Shown: piece after piece, positions 24,243 to 32,563 of the stretch | How the letters are laid out: each line of letters starts with the position of its first letter | Numbering within the stretch: the first letter of the stretch is position 1 | NCBI GenBank assembly: GCA_041552055.1 | Contig: JBFELO010000005.1 | Span: forward strand, 13,474-77,473 | Direction: 5' to 3' | Length of the DNA: 64,000 nt | DNA from: JBFELO01 sp041552055 | GTDB lineage: Bacteria; Acidobacteriota; Thermoanaerobaculia; Thermoanaerobaculales; Sulfomarinibacteraceae | Translations under genes and position numbers: made by a program | The notes under the pieces: model-generated | What the model was told of the DNA's origin: nothing | What the model saw: the letters and a program-made list of their open reading frames with translations, nothing else | Database searches by the model: none

Positions 24243-24818
24243 ATGAGCCTGTTTGACGAGAACCCGCGACGCGAGGTGTCGCGGGATCGAAAGGTCGTGG
24301 TGTTCGACCTCGAGACTCAGCGCTCGTTCGACGAGGTCGGCGGACGCAGCCAGTTCCACAAGCTCGGCGTCTCGGCTGCGGTCGCGTACCGTTACGACAC
24401 CGACGAGTTCCTGGTGGTCGACGAGGACACGATCGAACAGCTGATCGAGCTCCTGCTCGGGGCCGACCTGGTGATCGGTTACAACATCAAGGGGTTCGAC
24501 TACGAGGTACTCCGGGGATACACCCAGGAGGACCTGCACGGCCTGCCAACTCTCGATCTCATGGAACATCTGGAGGAACGGCTCGGATTCAGGCCGAAGC
24601 TGGAAAGCGTCGTGATGCCCACCCTCGGAATGGGCAAGCTCGCCGACGGACTGACCGCGCTCCAGTGGTGGCGTGACGGAGAAATCGACAAGATCATCGA
24701 GTACTGCCGCGAGGATGTCCGGGTGACCCGGGACCTGTACGATTTCGGCAAGCGCAATCTCTGCGTGATGGTGACTCGTTTCGGTGGCGCCCCGCGAAAG
24801 GTCGAGGTGAGTTGGTAG
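24243..24818 (+). CDS. DnaQ/RNase H-like 3'-5' exonuclease domain protein
   Basis: 191 residues with three DEDD-type exonuclease motifs: VVFDLETQ (Exo I), GYNIKGFDYEVL (Exo II) and YCREDVRVTRDLY (Exo III, YxxxD). Similar single-domain proteins are often annotated as helicase-associated ribonuclease H-like. ATG 24243 is listed; TTG 24222 has a better Shine-Dalgarno (GGAGGG six bases upstream) and would add seven residues. Stands alone, divergent from scpA. Confidence 0.8.
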   Translation: MSLFDENPRREVSRDRKVVVFDLETQRSFDEVGGRSQFHKLGVSAAVAYRYDTDEFLVVDEDTIEQLIELLLGADLVIGYNIKGFDYEVLRGYTQEDLHGLPTLDLMEHLEERLGFRPKLESVVMPTLGMGKLADGLTALQWWRDGEIDKIIEYCREDVRVTRDLYDFGKRNLCVMVTRFGGAPRKVEVSW

Positions 24819-24840
24819 GCCACCCCGGAACGACACCCGG

Positions 24841-24932
24841 CCGTGCCGTCCCCGTTTCTGTCACCGAATCCGAATATTCAGGCCGATACGAAGGGTGGTC
24901 CGGATACGGACACGGAGTCGGGCGACCCCCTG
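24841..24932. repeat. Degenerate GC-rich intergenic repeat with TCCGGATACGGA core
   Basis: TCCGGATACGGA at 24899-24910 is followed by CACGGAGTCGGG. Upstream is CCGTGCCGTCCCCGTTTCTGTC. The same 12-base core occurs at 31581-31592. It sits at the convergent junction of the exonuclease and cheR. Confidence 0.5.
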
Positions 24933-24954
24933 AGGCACGCCGGAGGGGGTCCGG

Positions 24955-26247
24955 TCAGGGTTCCGGCTCGCTCTCGAGCGCATGACGACAACGCTCGCCG
25001 AGATCGCCGAGCGTCGGCGCGCCTATTCGATCCAGGCCCTCGACGGCGACGGCACGGCCAACGGTGAGCTCGCTCATCACGGTTCGAAGCTCGTGCCGGG
25101 CTCGCTCGTGGCGTCCCAACCGCCACAGGCAGCAGGCATACAAGAAGCGCACCTGAACCAACGACGGTTCGAGGTAGAGCGCCGCACGGTAGGACGCCAC
25201 CGCCGCCGATGAGTTGCCGGACCGTTCGGACATCCAGCCCTGAAGGCCGTGCAGGGACGCGTCTTCCGGGGACCGCTCGACGGCGGCACAAACGGCCTCT
25301 CGCGCCCCGTCCCGGTCTCCACCGTCGAGGAGCCCTTCGAGTCGGCTGATCAGATCAATGTCCGTCGGCGGCTCCGATGGTGGTGCCTCTGCCGCCACCG
25401 TCGCCTCTGCAGTGTGTCGCGATGCGGGCACGGTTTCATGGGACGGCCAGCGGTAGCAGTAGCAGTCCTCGAAGTGACGCGGCACGAGTGGGGTACGCAC
25501 CGCCCGCAGCGACTCACTCGGCCCGAGAAAGAGAGAGCCGTCGGGGGCGAGAGTCCTCGCAACGGAGCCCACCACCCGGTGCTGGGTGCGGGGCGAGAAG
25601 TAGATCAACACGTTTCGGAGGAGCACGAAATCGAAGAAGGCGGCCGGCAGTCCGAGCGGCCGTTCCATGAGGTTGAGGCGGCGGTAGCTCACCCGGGCCA
25701 TGATGTGGGGGCGGGCGCGAAAGCGGTCGCCATCGCGGTCGAAGTGACGATCGGTGAGCCGGGGCGGCACCCGTGACATCGCACGCCGGCCATATTCGCC
25801 GTTACGGGCCTCGGCGAGAGCCGACTCGTCCACGTCGGTCCCGTGGACGGTCCATGAAATCCCTCGGAGAGCCTCCATCTCGGTCATGACGACCGCCAGC
25901 GTGATCGCCTCTTCCCCCTTCGCACAGCCGGCCGACCAGATTCTCAACTCGTCCAGGCGCGGACGGCTGGCGATGAGTTCGGGGATCAGCACCTCGGAGA
26001 TCGCCCTCAGCTGCTGCGGTGCGCGGAAGAGGTACGACTCGCTGATGGTGATCCTGCTCAGCAGGCGCCGCCATTCCGGGTCTTCCCGGTTGTCGCACAG
26101 CCAACGCACGTAGTCGGCCAGGTCGTGGCGTCCGCACACTCGAGCCCGCTGCTCCGCCACCTTGGTCAGTCGATCACACTCACGGACGTCGAATCTGTGT
26201 CCGCTGATCTCCTCGAGAAGCCCCGCGAGTTCGTCGACCACGCTCAC
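24955..26247 (-). CDS. cheR: Chemoreceptor methyltransferase CheR with C-terminal TPRs
   Basis: 430 residues. An N-terminal CheR all-alpha domain and SAM methyltransferase (IWSAGCAKGEEAITLAVV, GTDVDESAL, FDFVLLRNVLIYF) are followed by a Pro/Thr-rich linker and two to three TPRs (about 320-415, including NSSAAVASYRAALYLEPSLV). It methylates receptor glutamates. GTG 26247 overlaps the cheB stop (GTGA). Last gene of the chemosensory operon. TPR-carrying CheR proteins are known from alternative (non-flagellar) systems. Confidence 0.93.
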   Translation of the reverse strand: MSVVDELAGLLEEISGHRFDVRECDRLTKVAEQRARVCGRHDLADYVRWLCDNREDPEWRRLLSRITISESYLFRAPQQLRAISEVLIPELIASRPRLDELRIWSAGCAKGEEAITLAVVMTEMEALRGISWTVHGTDVDESALAEARNGEYGRRAMSRVPPRLTDRHFDRDGDRFRARPHIMARVSYRRLNLMERPLGLPAAFFDFVLLRNVLIYFSPRTQHRVVGSVARTLAPDGSLFLGPSESLRAVRTPLVPRHFEDCYCYRWPSHETVPASRHTAEATVAAEAPPSEPPTDIDLISRLEGLLDGGDRDGAREAVCAAVERSPEDASLHGLQGWMSERSGNSSAAVASYRAALYLEPSLVQVRFLYACCLWRLGRHERARHELRTVMSELTVGRAVAVEGLDRIGAPTLGDLGERCRHALESEPEP

Positions 26248-27269
26248 CCAGATCCTCCACGCATCAAACGTGAGAGCATCCTGCCCATTTCGGTGGGCGT
26301 CAGCACCATGTCGGCTGCACCGCTTTGGATTGCCATTTTCGGCATGCCGTAGACCGCCGAGCTGGCCTCGTCCTGCGCCAGGGTGAGCGCTCCGGCGTCA
26401 CGTAGCGCCCGCATCCCGGCCACGCCGTCATCCCCCATCCCGGACAGCACGACCGCCGCCACCCTGTCCGCGCCAACTGACAGGAAGGAACGGAACAGCA
26501 CGTCCGCCGAAGGACGGTGTCCCCGCCTGGGCGGCGTCACATCGTCGAGCCGCAAGATCCCTCCTCGATCGATCAGCAGGTGACTGCCCACCGGACCGAC
26601 CCGTATCACGCCCGGATCCAGACCTTCCCCGGGCTCTGCAACCCGCACGTCGGCCCCCAGTTCCTGTGTCAGCCAGTCGGCAAAAGAGTGTTCGAAACCA
26701 TCCGCGATGTGCTGCACGACCGCGACTCCGGCCGAAAAGTCAGTACCGAACTCCCTGAGGAGCCGGACCACGGCCCCTGGGCCGCCGGTGGAACCACCGA
26801 TCGCGACATATTCGAGCTTGCTCCGAATCGGGGGATCGGCCACTGGCAGATCCTCGCCCGCGGGGACCGGCGTCGGCACGCCGACCTTCTGCAGCAACGC
26901 GTGCAACGTCGGGGCGAGATCGTTCCAGGCTTCCGGAACCTGCGGCTTCTGGAGGACCTCGACCACGCCGCTGGAGGACCCCCAATAGGCGACGTGACCG
27001 CTGGTGGCATCGGGTCGAGAGGTCAACACGATGACCGGCGTCGGGCATCGCCCCGTGGTCCGCCCCAAGGACGAGTCGCAGTCCAGGCCGGAATGCAGAA
27101 ACTCGGTGACGATGACGTCGGGGCCGTAGCATCGCACAGCTTCAACAAGTTGCCCACCGTCCGCCGCTTCGCCCACGATCTCGAGTGCCGGCGACTGTGC
27201 GATCAGCCGCTTCAAAACCGCACGCACCGACTGCGAACGGTCCGCGATCACGACCCTGACCGGACTCAC
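26244..27269 (-). CDS. cheB: Chemotaxis methylesterase CheB with degenerate receiver
   Basis: 341 residues. The methylesterase domain is intact: Ser in IGGSTGGP, His in VVQHIADG, Asp in LSGMGDDGVAGM. The receiver is altered: acidic pocket D10-R11 instead of D-D, and E56 (VIVTEFL) where the phospho-Asp should be. Lys in LQKPQ is kept. It probably cannot be phosphorylated in the normal way; E56 may mimic phosphorylation. GTG 27269 overlaps cheA by four bases. Confidence 0.93.
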   Translation of the reverse strand: MSPVRVVIADRSQSVRAVLKRLIAQSPALEIVGEAADGGQLVEAVRCYGPDVIVTEFLHSGLDCDSSLGRTTGRCPTPVIVLTSRPDATSGHVAYWGSSSGVVEVLQKPQVPEAWNDLAPTLHALLQKVGVPTPVPAGEDLPVADPPIRSKLEYVAIGGSTGGPGAVVRLLREFGTDFSAGVAVVQHIADGFEHSFADWLTQELGADVRVAEPGEGLDPGVIRVGPVGSHLLIDRGGILRLDDVTPPRRGHRPSADVLFRSFLSVGADRVAAVVLSGMGDDGVAGMRALRDAGALTLAQDEASSAVYGMPKMAIQSGAADMVLTPTEMGRMLSRLMRGGSG

Positions 27270-29266
27270 GCGTCACCTCCCACGCGTCGCACGAGGGTCA
27301 GGAGTTCGCGCGTGTCGAGGTTCTTTTTGTACAGGTACGCGTCCGCGCCGGCTTCGAGACCGGCCCGCCGATCGCCCGGTCGGTCGAGCGTGGAGATGAC
27401 GATGACCGGGAGCTCACCAAAACCCGGCATGCCTCTCAGCGATCGTGTCAACTCGAGGCCGTCCATGCCCGGCATCTCGATGTCCGTGATCACGCAGTCG
27501 ACCGCGACCTCGGTCAGGCGGTCCAGCGCCTCCTCCGCTGAGCCGACCCCCACGACGACAAAGCCGGCGTCCTCGAGTAGGCGTCGGATCATCTCCCGCG
27601 TCGCCATCGAGTCATCCACGAGCAGAACCCGCAGCGGGCCACGCGCAACGTGCGCGCTGACGGTCGCATCGCGACCGGCCTCGAGGAGACCGAGACGGGA
27701 GGGCGAGAGCACCGCCACCGGACGGCCACTGGACAGGAGGGCGACACTGTCGAATACCCTGGGTGCGCCTGCACGCTCGGGGAGCGGACGCAGGAAGACC
27801 TCTTCCTCCCCCACCACTGCGTCGGTAATCAGCGCCGATGCGACACCGCCGATGACGACCTCGATCACGGTGCCGCTCGGTGAAGGCGGCTGCCCGAGAA
27901 GCTCGTTGAGGAACCGGACACGTAGTGAACCCGTCGGGGTTTCCAGGACCGTGCGATCGGTGGATGTCTCGAGCGCATTCCGATCCAGCACGCGATACGC
28001 GCGGACGGTCGCCGCGGGGAATGCCACAACCGAACCCCCGACTTGAATGACCAGAACTCGTTCTCCCCGCCTGGTAGCGGGCACATGGACGCTGACGGTG
28101 GTGCCTACTCCCGGGTCGGACTCGATGCCCAAATCGCCCCCGATGGCGAGCACGTTGGCGGCCACCGCATCGAGGCCGATGCCGCGCCCGGAGGTCTCTG
28201 AAGCCTCCTCCCGGGTCGAAAAGCCGGGCCGAAGGAGCAATCGAAGAGTTTCGTCGGTCGAAAGGTCCGACGCGCCCTCGGGCCCGATCTCACCTCGCAT
28301 CATTGCGGTCGAAAGAATGTGATCCGGATCTATTCCTCGGCCATCATCGGCGACCACTATTCGGACCCGGTTCCCTTCGGCGGCCGCCTCCAGACGAATC
28401 AACCCCCGCTCCGGCTTGCCGCCCGAGACTCTCTCCTCCGTCGACTCGATTCCGTGATCGACCGCGTTCTGGACCACGTGTAACAGCAGTTCCTCGAGCG
28501 CGTGAATGATTCGACGGTCGAGCTGCGTCTCTCCGGCGTCCACGACGACGTCGACCTCACGCCCCAACGACCGCGCGAGCTCCCGTGCGTGCCTGGCCAG
28601 CGACAACAGCACCGGCCGCAGCGGCTGGAGCTGCAGCCGAACCATCGCATCGAGAAGCCCCTCGGCCAGCCGGTGAATCCGCCGCTGCCCCGCCTCCAAC
28701 TCCACGGCCAACTGACGGATAGACGCGGCCACTGTCGCCAATACCTCGCGGGGTGAACGCTCCCGAGAGCCACGTTCAGCCAGGTAGGCGAGCCGAAACG
28801 TCCGGTCGACGAGCCGCGCCGCGGCCGTCGACAGTACCCGGAGTCGCGCGCTGCGATCCGCCATGCCGTCGACCACCTCGGGTCGCACTCGTAACGTGTC
28901 GCGTCTCGAGCCACGGTCCGACGTGCCGACGCGCCCGGCGTCCGAGCCGGACCGCGTCCCGGTGCGCTCCGGAGGCGACTCAAGCGAATCCACGCCCGTG
29001 AACAACCGGTCGAGCAACGCCGTTAACTCGATCCCTAAACCTCCGGATCCATCGCCTACCAGTTCCTCGGCACGGTGGCACAGCTCGCTCAGGTGTGACA
29101 GCCCGAGCATTCGGCTCGCGCCCTTGATCGCGTGCAGCTCCCGTTGCACCTCCACGGCAGCGTCGCGGTCCTCCCCGAGTCGACCGACCAGGGAAGCGAT
29201 CCGATCGAGGCGCTCCCGCGCCTCGTCACGGAACAGCAGGATGAGCTCAGCGTCGTCGTGTGCCAC
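27266..29266 (-). CDS. cheA: Hybrid chemotaxis histidine kinase CheA with C-terminal receiver
   Basis: 666 residues. An HPt domain (H45 in ELHAIKGASRMLG), an Arg-rich linker without a recognisable P2, a dimerisation helix pair, and HATPase boxes (N: HVVQNAVDHGIE; G1: ADDGRGID; G2: SGRGIGLDAV) are followed by a CheW-like domain (about 415-540) and a receiver (about 545-660: LLVDDSMATRE, phospho-Asp in VITDIEMPGMDG). The layout resembles FrzE-type kinases, where the receiver is an output or phosphate sink. The window has no cheY. GTG 29266. Confidence 0.94.
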   Translation of the reverse strand: MAHDDAELILLFRDEARERLDRIASLVGRLGEDRDAAVEVQRELHAIKGASRMLGLSHLSELCHRAEELVGDGSGGLGIELTALLDRLFTGVDSLESPPERTGTRSGSDAGRVGTSDRGSRRDTLRVRPEVVDGMADRSARLRVLSTAAARLVDRTFRLAYLAERGSRERSPREVLATVAASIRQLAVELEAGQRRIHRLAEGLLDAMVRLQLQPLRPVLLSLARHARELARSLGREVDVVVDAGETQLDRRIIHALEELLLHVVQNAVDHGIESTEERVSGGKPERGLIRLEAAAEGNRVRIVVADDGRGIDPDHILSTAMMRGEIGPEGASDLSTDETLRLLLRPGFSTREEASETSGRGIGLDAVAANVLAIGGDLGIESDPGVGTTVSVHVPATRRGERVLVIQVGGSVVAFPAATVRAYRVLDRNALETSTDRTVLETPTGSLRVRFLNELLGQPPSPSGTVIEVVIGGVASALITDAVVGEEEVFLRPLPERAGAPRVFDSVALLSSGRPVAVLSPSRLGLLEAGRDATVSAHVARGPLRVLLVDDSMATREMIRRLLEDAGFVVVGVGSAEEALDRLTEVAVDCVITDIEMPGMDGLELTRSLRGMPGFGELPVIVISTLDRPGDRRAGLEAGADAYLYKKNLDTRELLTLVRRVGGDA

Positions 29267-29283
29267 GTTGGTTTGTCCTGCGC

Positions 29284-30915
29284 TCAGATGCTGGTCCAGT
29301 TGTGGGTATTGACGTCCATGCCGAGCGTGCCCGATACGACGCCGTCAACGTCGTGCACGGCGGCCGCGACGGTGAAACATTTGTCTCCTGTGAGCAGCGA
29401 GTCGTAGACGGTTGTGACCACCGGGCGCCCGTCCCGCGCCACCGCCCGGAACCAGGGCCGATCTCCGAACGACTCCCCCACTCCAACCACGGTGTCCGTG
29501 GCGTCCGCGCCTGCGAGATCGCGATTGATGACGAATGACACCATCGTCCCAGTGATGTCGACGAGATACACGAGTTCCAGAAACGGGCATTCCTGGACGA
29601 GGTTCTTGAGGACACCCTCGACAGCCTCGAGATTGCCCCCGTAGTCGGACAAACGGTCGGCCCACTGGATCGCCAGGTTCTTCAGCGAGTGGTGCGAGTC
29701 GAGGCGGAATGACTGAGTCAGCAACTGGATCGAAAGCGCGAGTTGGCTCAGCTGTTCCGCTGCGCCCGTAAACTGCTGGAGGCCGTCCGCCATCCTCTGA
29801 ATCACCTCGCTGACCTCGCGCAGGGTCACGACGACCTGATCCGAGGCGGTTCGCTGCTCCTCGGTCGCGAGTGATATTTCGCGTGCGGCGCCTGCGGTTT
29901 CCGACAACGCCTCGCGCAGCTGTGCCACCGATCCCTGACTTGCACGTGCCTGATCGAGGACGCCCCGTGCGGTCTTGCCACCCTCTTCGGTAGCCACGAC
30001 CACCGCGCGGATGGCTCCCGAAAACTCGTCCAGCAGAGAGCGCACCGAATCCACCGACTCACGGGAGCGCTCGGCCAACCGCCGCACCTCCTCGGCCACT
30101 GCCGAGAACCGCTCCCCGCGTTCGCCGGCCGCGGCCGCTTCGATGGCGGCGTTCAGCGACAGGATGTGGGTCTCCCGTGCGATCTCCGTGATCAGATCGA
30201 GGATCTGATAGATCTCTCGTGACCGGCTGCCCAGTGAATCCGCGCGTTCAGAGATCCCCTCGATGCGGCCGAGCGTTGCCTCGAGACCGGCAACCGCCGA
30301 CTGGAGCGCCTGCGCACCCTCGTCGCCCGCCTGTTCGGAGTGGGCCGCGAGCTCTGCTTGGGTGGCCGCGTTGGCCGCAATCTGGCCCGCGGTTCGTGCG
30401 AGCTCCTCCATCGTGCTCGTGATCTGCACGACGGCGGCGGCCTGCTGAGACGACCCGGAGGCAAGCGCCGCCGCTGTCGAACGCACCCCCGAGGCCGACG
30501 TCGCAACCTCCACCGAGGTCGCTTGGATCTGCTGGACCAGCGCGGCGAGTGAGCTGGACGTCGCGAGTAACGTCTGCCGCATCTCCTCCGGCAACTCTTC
30601 GTCTCGTTCGACCGCGGCGACCAGTTCACCGTGTCGCATCTCATCGAGGGAGGCGGTCAGCGCCTCACACTGATGGTCGTACGAGGCCTCGAGTTCGCGC
30701 AGTTGCCGCGCCGTCGAGCGAGCGTGCAGCCAGACGAAGAACACGTAACTGGCTACGGAGAGGATTCCGACCACCAGGAAACCCCGCAGAAACCACTCCT
30801 CTGCCGGATCGTCCACGGTGAATTCGAGAAAGGCCCCTCCGATCAACACCACGGCCACCAGAAGCCCTGGTCCGAGCCATCGTCTCGTCCCCCATGTGTC
30901 GTTGTGTACCGCCAT
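29284..30915 (-). CDS. Methyl-accepting chemotaxis protein with C-terminal PDC/Cache-like domain
   Basis: 543 residues. TM1 spans about 12-33 and TM2 about 42-63, leaving only a tiny periplasmic loop. A long coiled coil follows with the conserved tip IARETHILSLNAAIEAAAAG and FSAVAEEVRRLAERS. Residues 410-543 look like a PDC/Cache sensor (VYLVDITGTMVSF, DRPWFRAVARDG, VVTTVYDSLLTGDKCFTVAA, GTLGMDV), here on the cytoplasmic side. ATG 30915 has a G-rich Shine-Dalgarno. The sensing domain position is unusual for the family. Confidence 0.9.
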   Translation of the reverse strand: MAVHNDTWGTRRWLGPGLLVAVVLIGGAFLEFTVDDPAEEWFLRGFLVVGILSVASYVFFVWLHARSTARQLRELEASYDHQCEALTASLDEMRHGELVAAVERDEELPEEMRQTLLATSSSLAALVQQIQATSVEVATSASGVRSTAAALASGSSQQAAAVVQITSTMEELARTAGQIAANAATQAELAAHSEQAGDEGAQALQSAVAGLEATLGRIEGISERADSLGSRSREIYQILDLITEIARETHILSLNAAIEAAAAGERGERFSAVAEEVRRLAERSRESVDSVRSLLDEFSGAIRAVVVATEEGGKTARGVLDQARASQGSVAQLREALSETAGAAREISLATEEQRTASDQVVVTLREVSEVIQRMADGLQQFTGAAEQLSQLALSIQLLTQSFRLDSHHSLKNLAIQWADRLSDYGGNLEAVEGVLKNLVQECPFLELVYLVDITGTMVSFVINRDLAGADATDTVVGVGESFGDRPWFRAVARDGRPVVTTVYDSLLTGDKCFTVAAAVHDVDGVVSGTLGMDVNTHNWTSI

Positions 30916-30974
30916 CGAATCCCCCCGGTGGTGCAGGTCGGTCGGCCCAAACAGGGCCTGATCGTCGGGCGCGG

Positions 30975-31439
30975 TCAGGTGCTTTCCGAGTCTTTCCCCT
31001 CGTGAAGGTCCTCGGCTCGGTCGAGAAACCACGACGGGACGAGCCGCCTGACTCCGTCGCCGTCCGCCTCGGTGATCGGGCGGTCGCGCCGCTCTTCGAC
31101 AACCTTCCTTGCACGCAATCGCGAAACCTGCTCCGCCTCGTCTACCGCAACTCCAATCAGCAGGTCCTCGTTCGGTGCGATCACCACCACGACCATGCGG
31201 CTCCCGCCGATGGTCTCGGTTTCGCGCTCGAGGCCCTCCACGTCGACGACGGCCAGTGGCTCGCCGCCGTACTGCCCGAGTCCGATCAGCCGTGGATGCG
31301 CACCCGGTACCCGATACAGATCGGGCATCTGGACCACGCTGCGGACAACCCGGGTCGGTATGGCGTACCTGTTCGGGCCGGCCCTGACCAGCAGGTGCCG
31401 TTCTCCGTCAGACCCGGGATCGATCGAATTCGGCGCCAC
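30975..31439 (-). CDS. cheW: CheW-like coupling protein
   Basis: 154 residues of CheW fold: HLLVRAGPNRYAIPTRVVR, PRLIGLGQYGGEPLAVVDVE and VVVVIAPNEDLLIGVAVDE. It links receptor to CheA. GTG 31439 is preferred for the GAGGGGG just upstream; an in-frame ATG at 31472 would add 11 residues but has no ribosome site. First gene of the cheW-mcp-cheA-cheB-cheR operon. Confidence 0.88.
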   Translation of the reverse strand: MAPNSIDPGSDGERHLLVRAGPNRYAIPTRVVRSVVQMPDLYRVPGAHPRLIGLGQYGGEPLAVVDVEGLERETETIGGSRMVVVVIAPNEDLLIGVAVDEAEQVSRLRARKVVEERRDRPITEADGDGVRRLVPSWFLDRAEDLHEGKDSEST

Positions 31440-31544
31440 GACCCCCTCAGAATAGCACCGCGGGCGGGGCATATCTTGCCATCGAGTGGATGGTTTAACC
31501 GTGTTGACGCCTGTTTACTCGACCGGGGGGAACGTGCCCTTGCC

Positions 31545-31605
31545 CTGTGCCCGTCTCCGTGCCCGGAGTGCTTGGGGAGATCCGGATACGGAGATCGAGA
31601 CGGTT
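31545..31605. repeat. Intergenic dyad repeat with TCCGGATACGGA core
   Basis: CCGTCTC (31551-31557) pairs with GAGACGG (31598-31604), and CCCGGA with TCCGG inside. The core at 31581-31592 is identical to that at 24899-24910. It lies between cheW and the next minus-strand gene; otherwise nothing is seen in 31473-31705. Confidence 0.5.
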
Positions 31606-31705
31606 GACGCGAGGCAAGCTTCGGTGATCGCCGGTATTTCCCTGGTCAACCTGCGGCGATGTGATGGGGGCTGGCCCATAGGAGACGCCCAATGAGAACT
31701 GCGGG

Positions 31706-32554
31706 CTAGGAAGACAGAGGTTGCTGCGCGGCCGGCGCCGATTGACTCGCCCAGTCAATCTCCGATCCGTAGAGCGAATGTGGAATCAGGAACACACCCA
31801 TCATCGCCACCCAGCCCACGATAACCGCCACACGAGTGCGACTGCCTCGAAGGGCGAGGATTGTCGCCGGCAGCCAGGCGAGGACCGCGATCAGCGTCTT
31901 GTTGTCGGTCAAGTCAGTGCCGAACGGCCAGCCCGTCCAATACGCGTCAAACGCGAGTTTCTGAACCACAGGTCCGAGAAACAATCCCCCGATCGCGAGC
32001 AGGATCATCGCGCCGAGCACCATGCCGCGGGCGCGGGGCTGCGACGGCCGGAGCACCTCGAACAGGGCGCGAGTGGCCAACAGCATGCTGGTAAACATCG
32101 CCAGAATGTGTGGAATGAGGACTCCGGCCGGAACCTCCCCGCGAAAGCGCGCGACAACCGTACTGTTCTCCGGCAGGTCGATCTCGCGGTTTCCGTCCTT
32201 CAACACCACTCGATACTCGACCTTGCCCGCAGGGGGCTGGTGCGGAACCGACGCTGTGAGATCTCCATCCGCAGTTGGTGTCATCTCGAGAGTCTGCCAC
32301 TCGTCTTGGGTCGGGAATCGTCGCCACTCCACCGCGCCTCCGACGAGATCGCCGGCCCCGGGGATTCGGACCTGCAAACCACCGTCGCCCCCGTGAGTAC
32401 GTGGCAGCTTGTACGAGACCTCGGAACCCCCAATGGAGAGGCTCCCCCGCAGCGGGTACGTCGGCCCTGTGGTGCGCTGGAAGTACCCGAACCCCACTGC
32501 CACGAGGAAAGCCGCGACCCAGAGCGAAACCGAAACGGCACGGTTCGCGGGCAT
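31706..32554 (-). CDS. Uncharacterised membrane protein
   Basis: 282 residues, family not recognised. One N-terminal TM helix (about 8-25) precedes a periplasmic beta-rich domain (30-145; QTLEMTPTADGDLTASVPHQ and GKVEYRVVLKDG suggest an Ig-like fold). Four TM helices follow at about 146-166, 178-198, 220-236 and 242-260. It starts nine bases after the diphosphoglycerate synthetase gene, so probably co-transcribed. Role unknown. Confidence 0.75.
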   Translation of the reverse strand: MPANRAVSVSLWVAAFLVAVGFGYFQRTTGPTYPLRGSLSIGGSEVSYKLPRTHGGDGGLQVRIPGAGDLVGGAVEWRRFPTQDEWQTLEMTPTADGDLTASVPHQPPAGKVEYRVVLKDGNREIDLPENSTVVARFRGEVPAGVLIPHILAMFTSMLLATRALFEVLRPSQPRARGMVLGAMILLAIGGLFLGPVVQKLAFDAYWTGWPFGTDLTDNKTLIAVLAWLPATILALRGSRTRVAVIVGWVAMMGVFLIPHSLYGSEIDWASQSAPAAQQPLSS

Positions 32555-32563
32555 CGTCCGGCG

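Noticed and set aside
31439..31500. Sigma-28-like promoter (TAAA-N14-GCAAGATA, minus strand) before cheW
   Set aside because: Spacing and -10 differ from consensus and no flagellar genes support sigma-28; kept only as a weak possibility.
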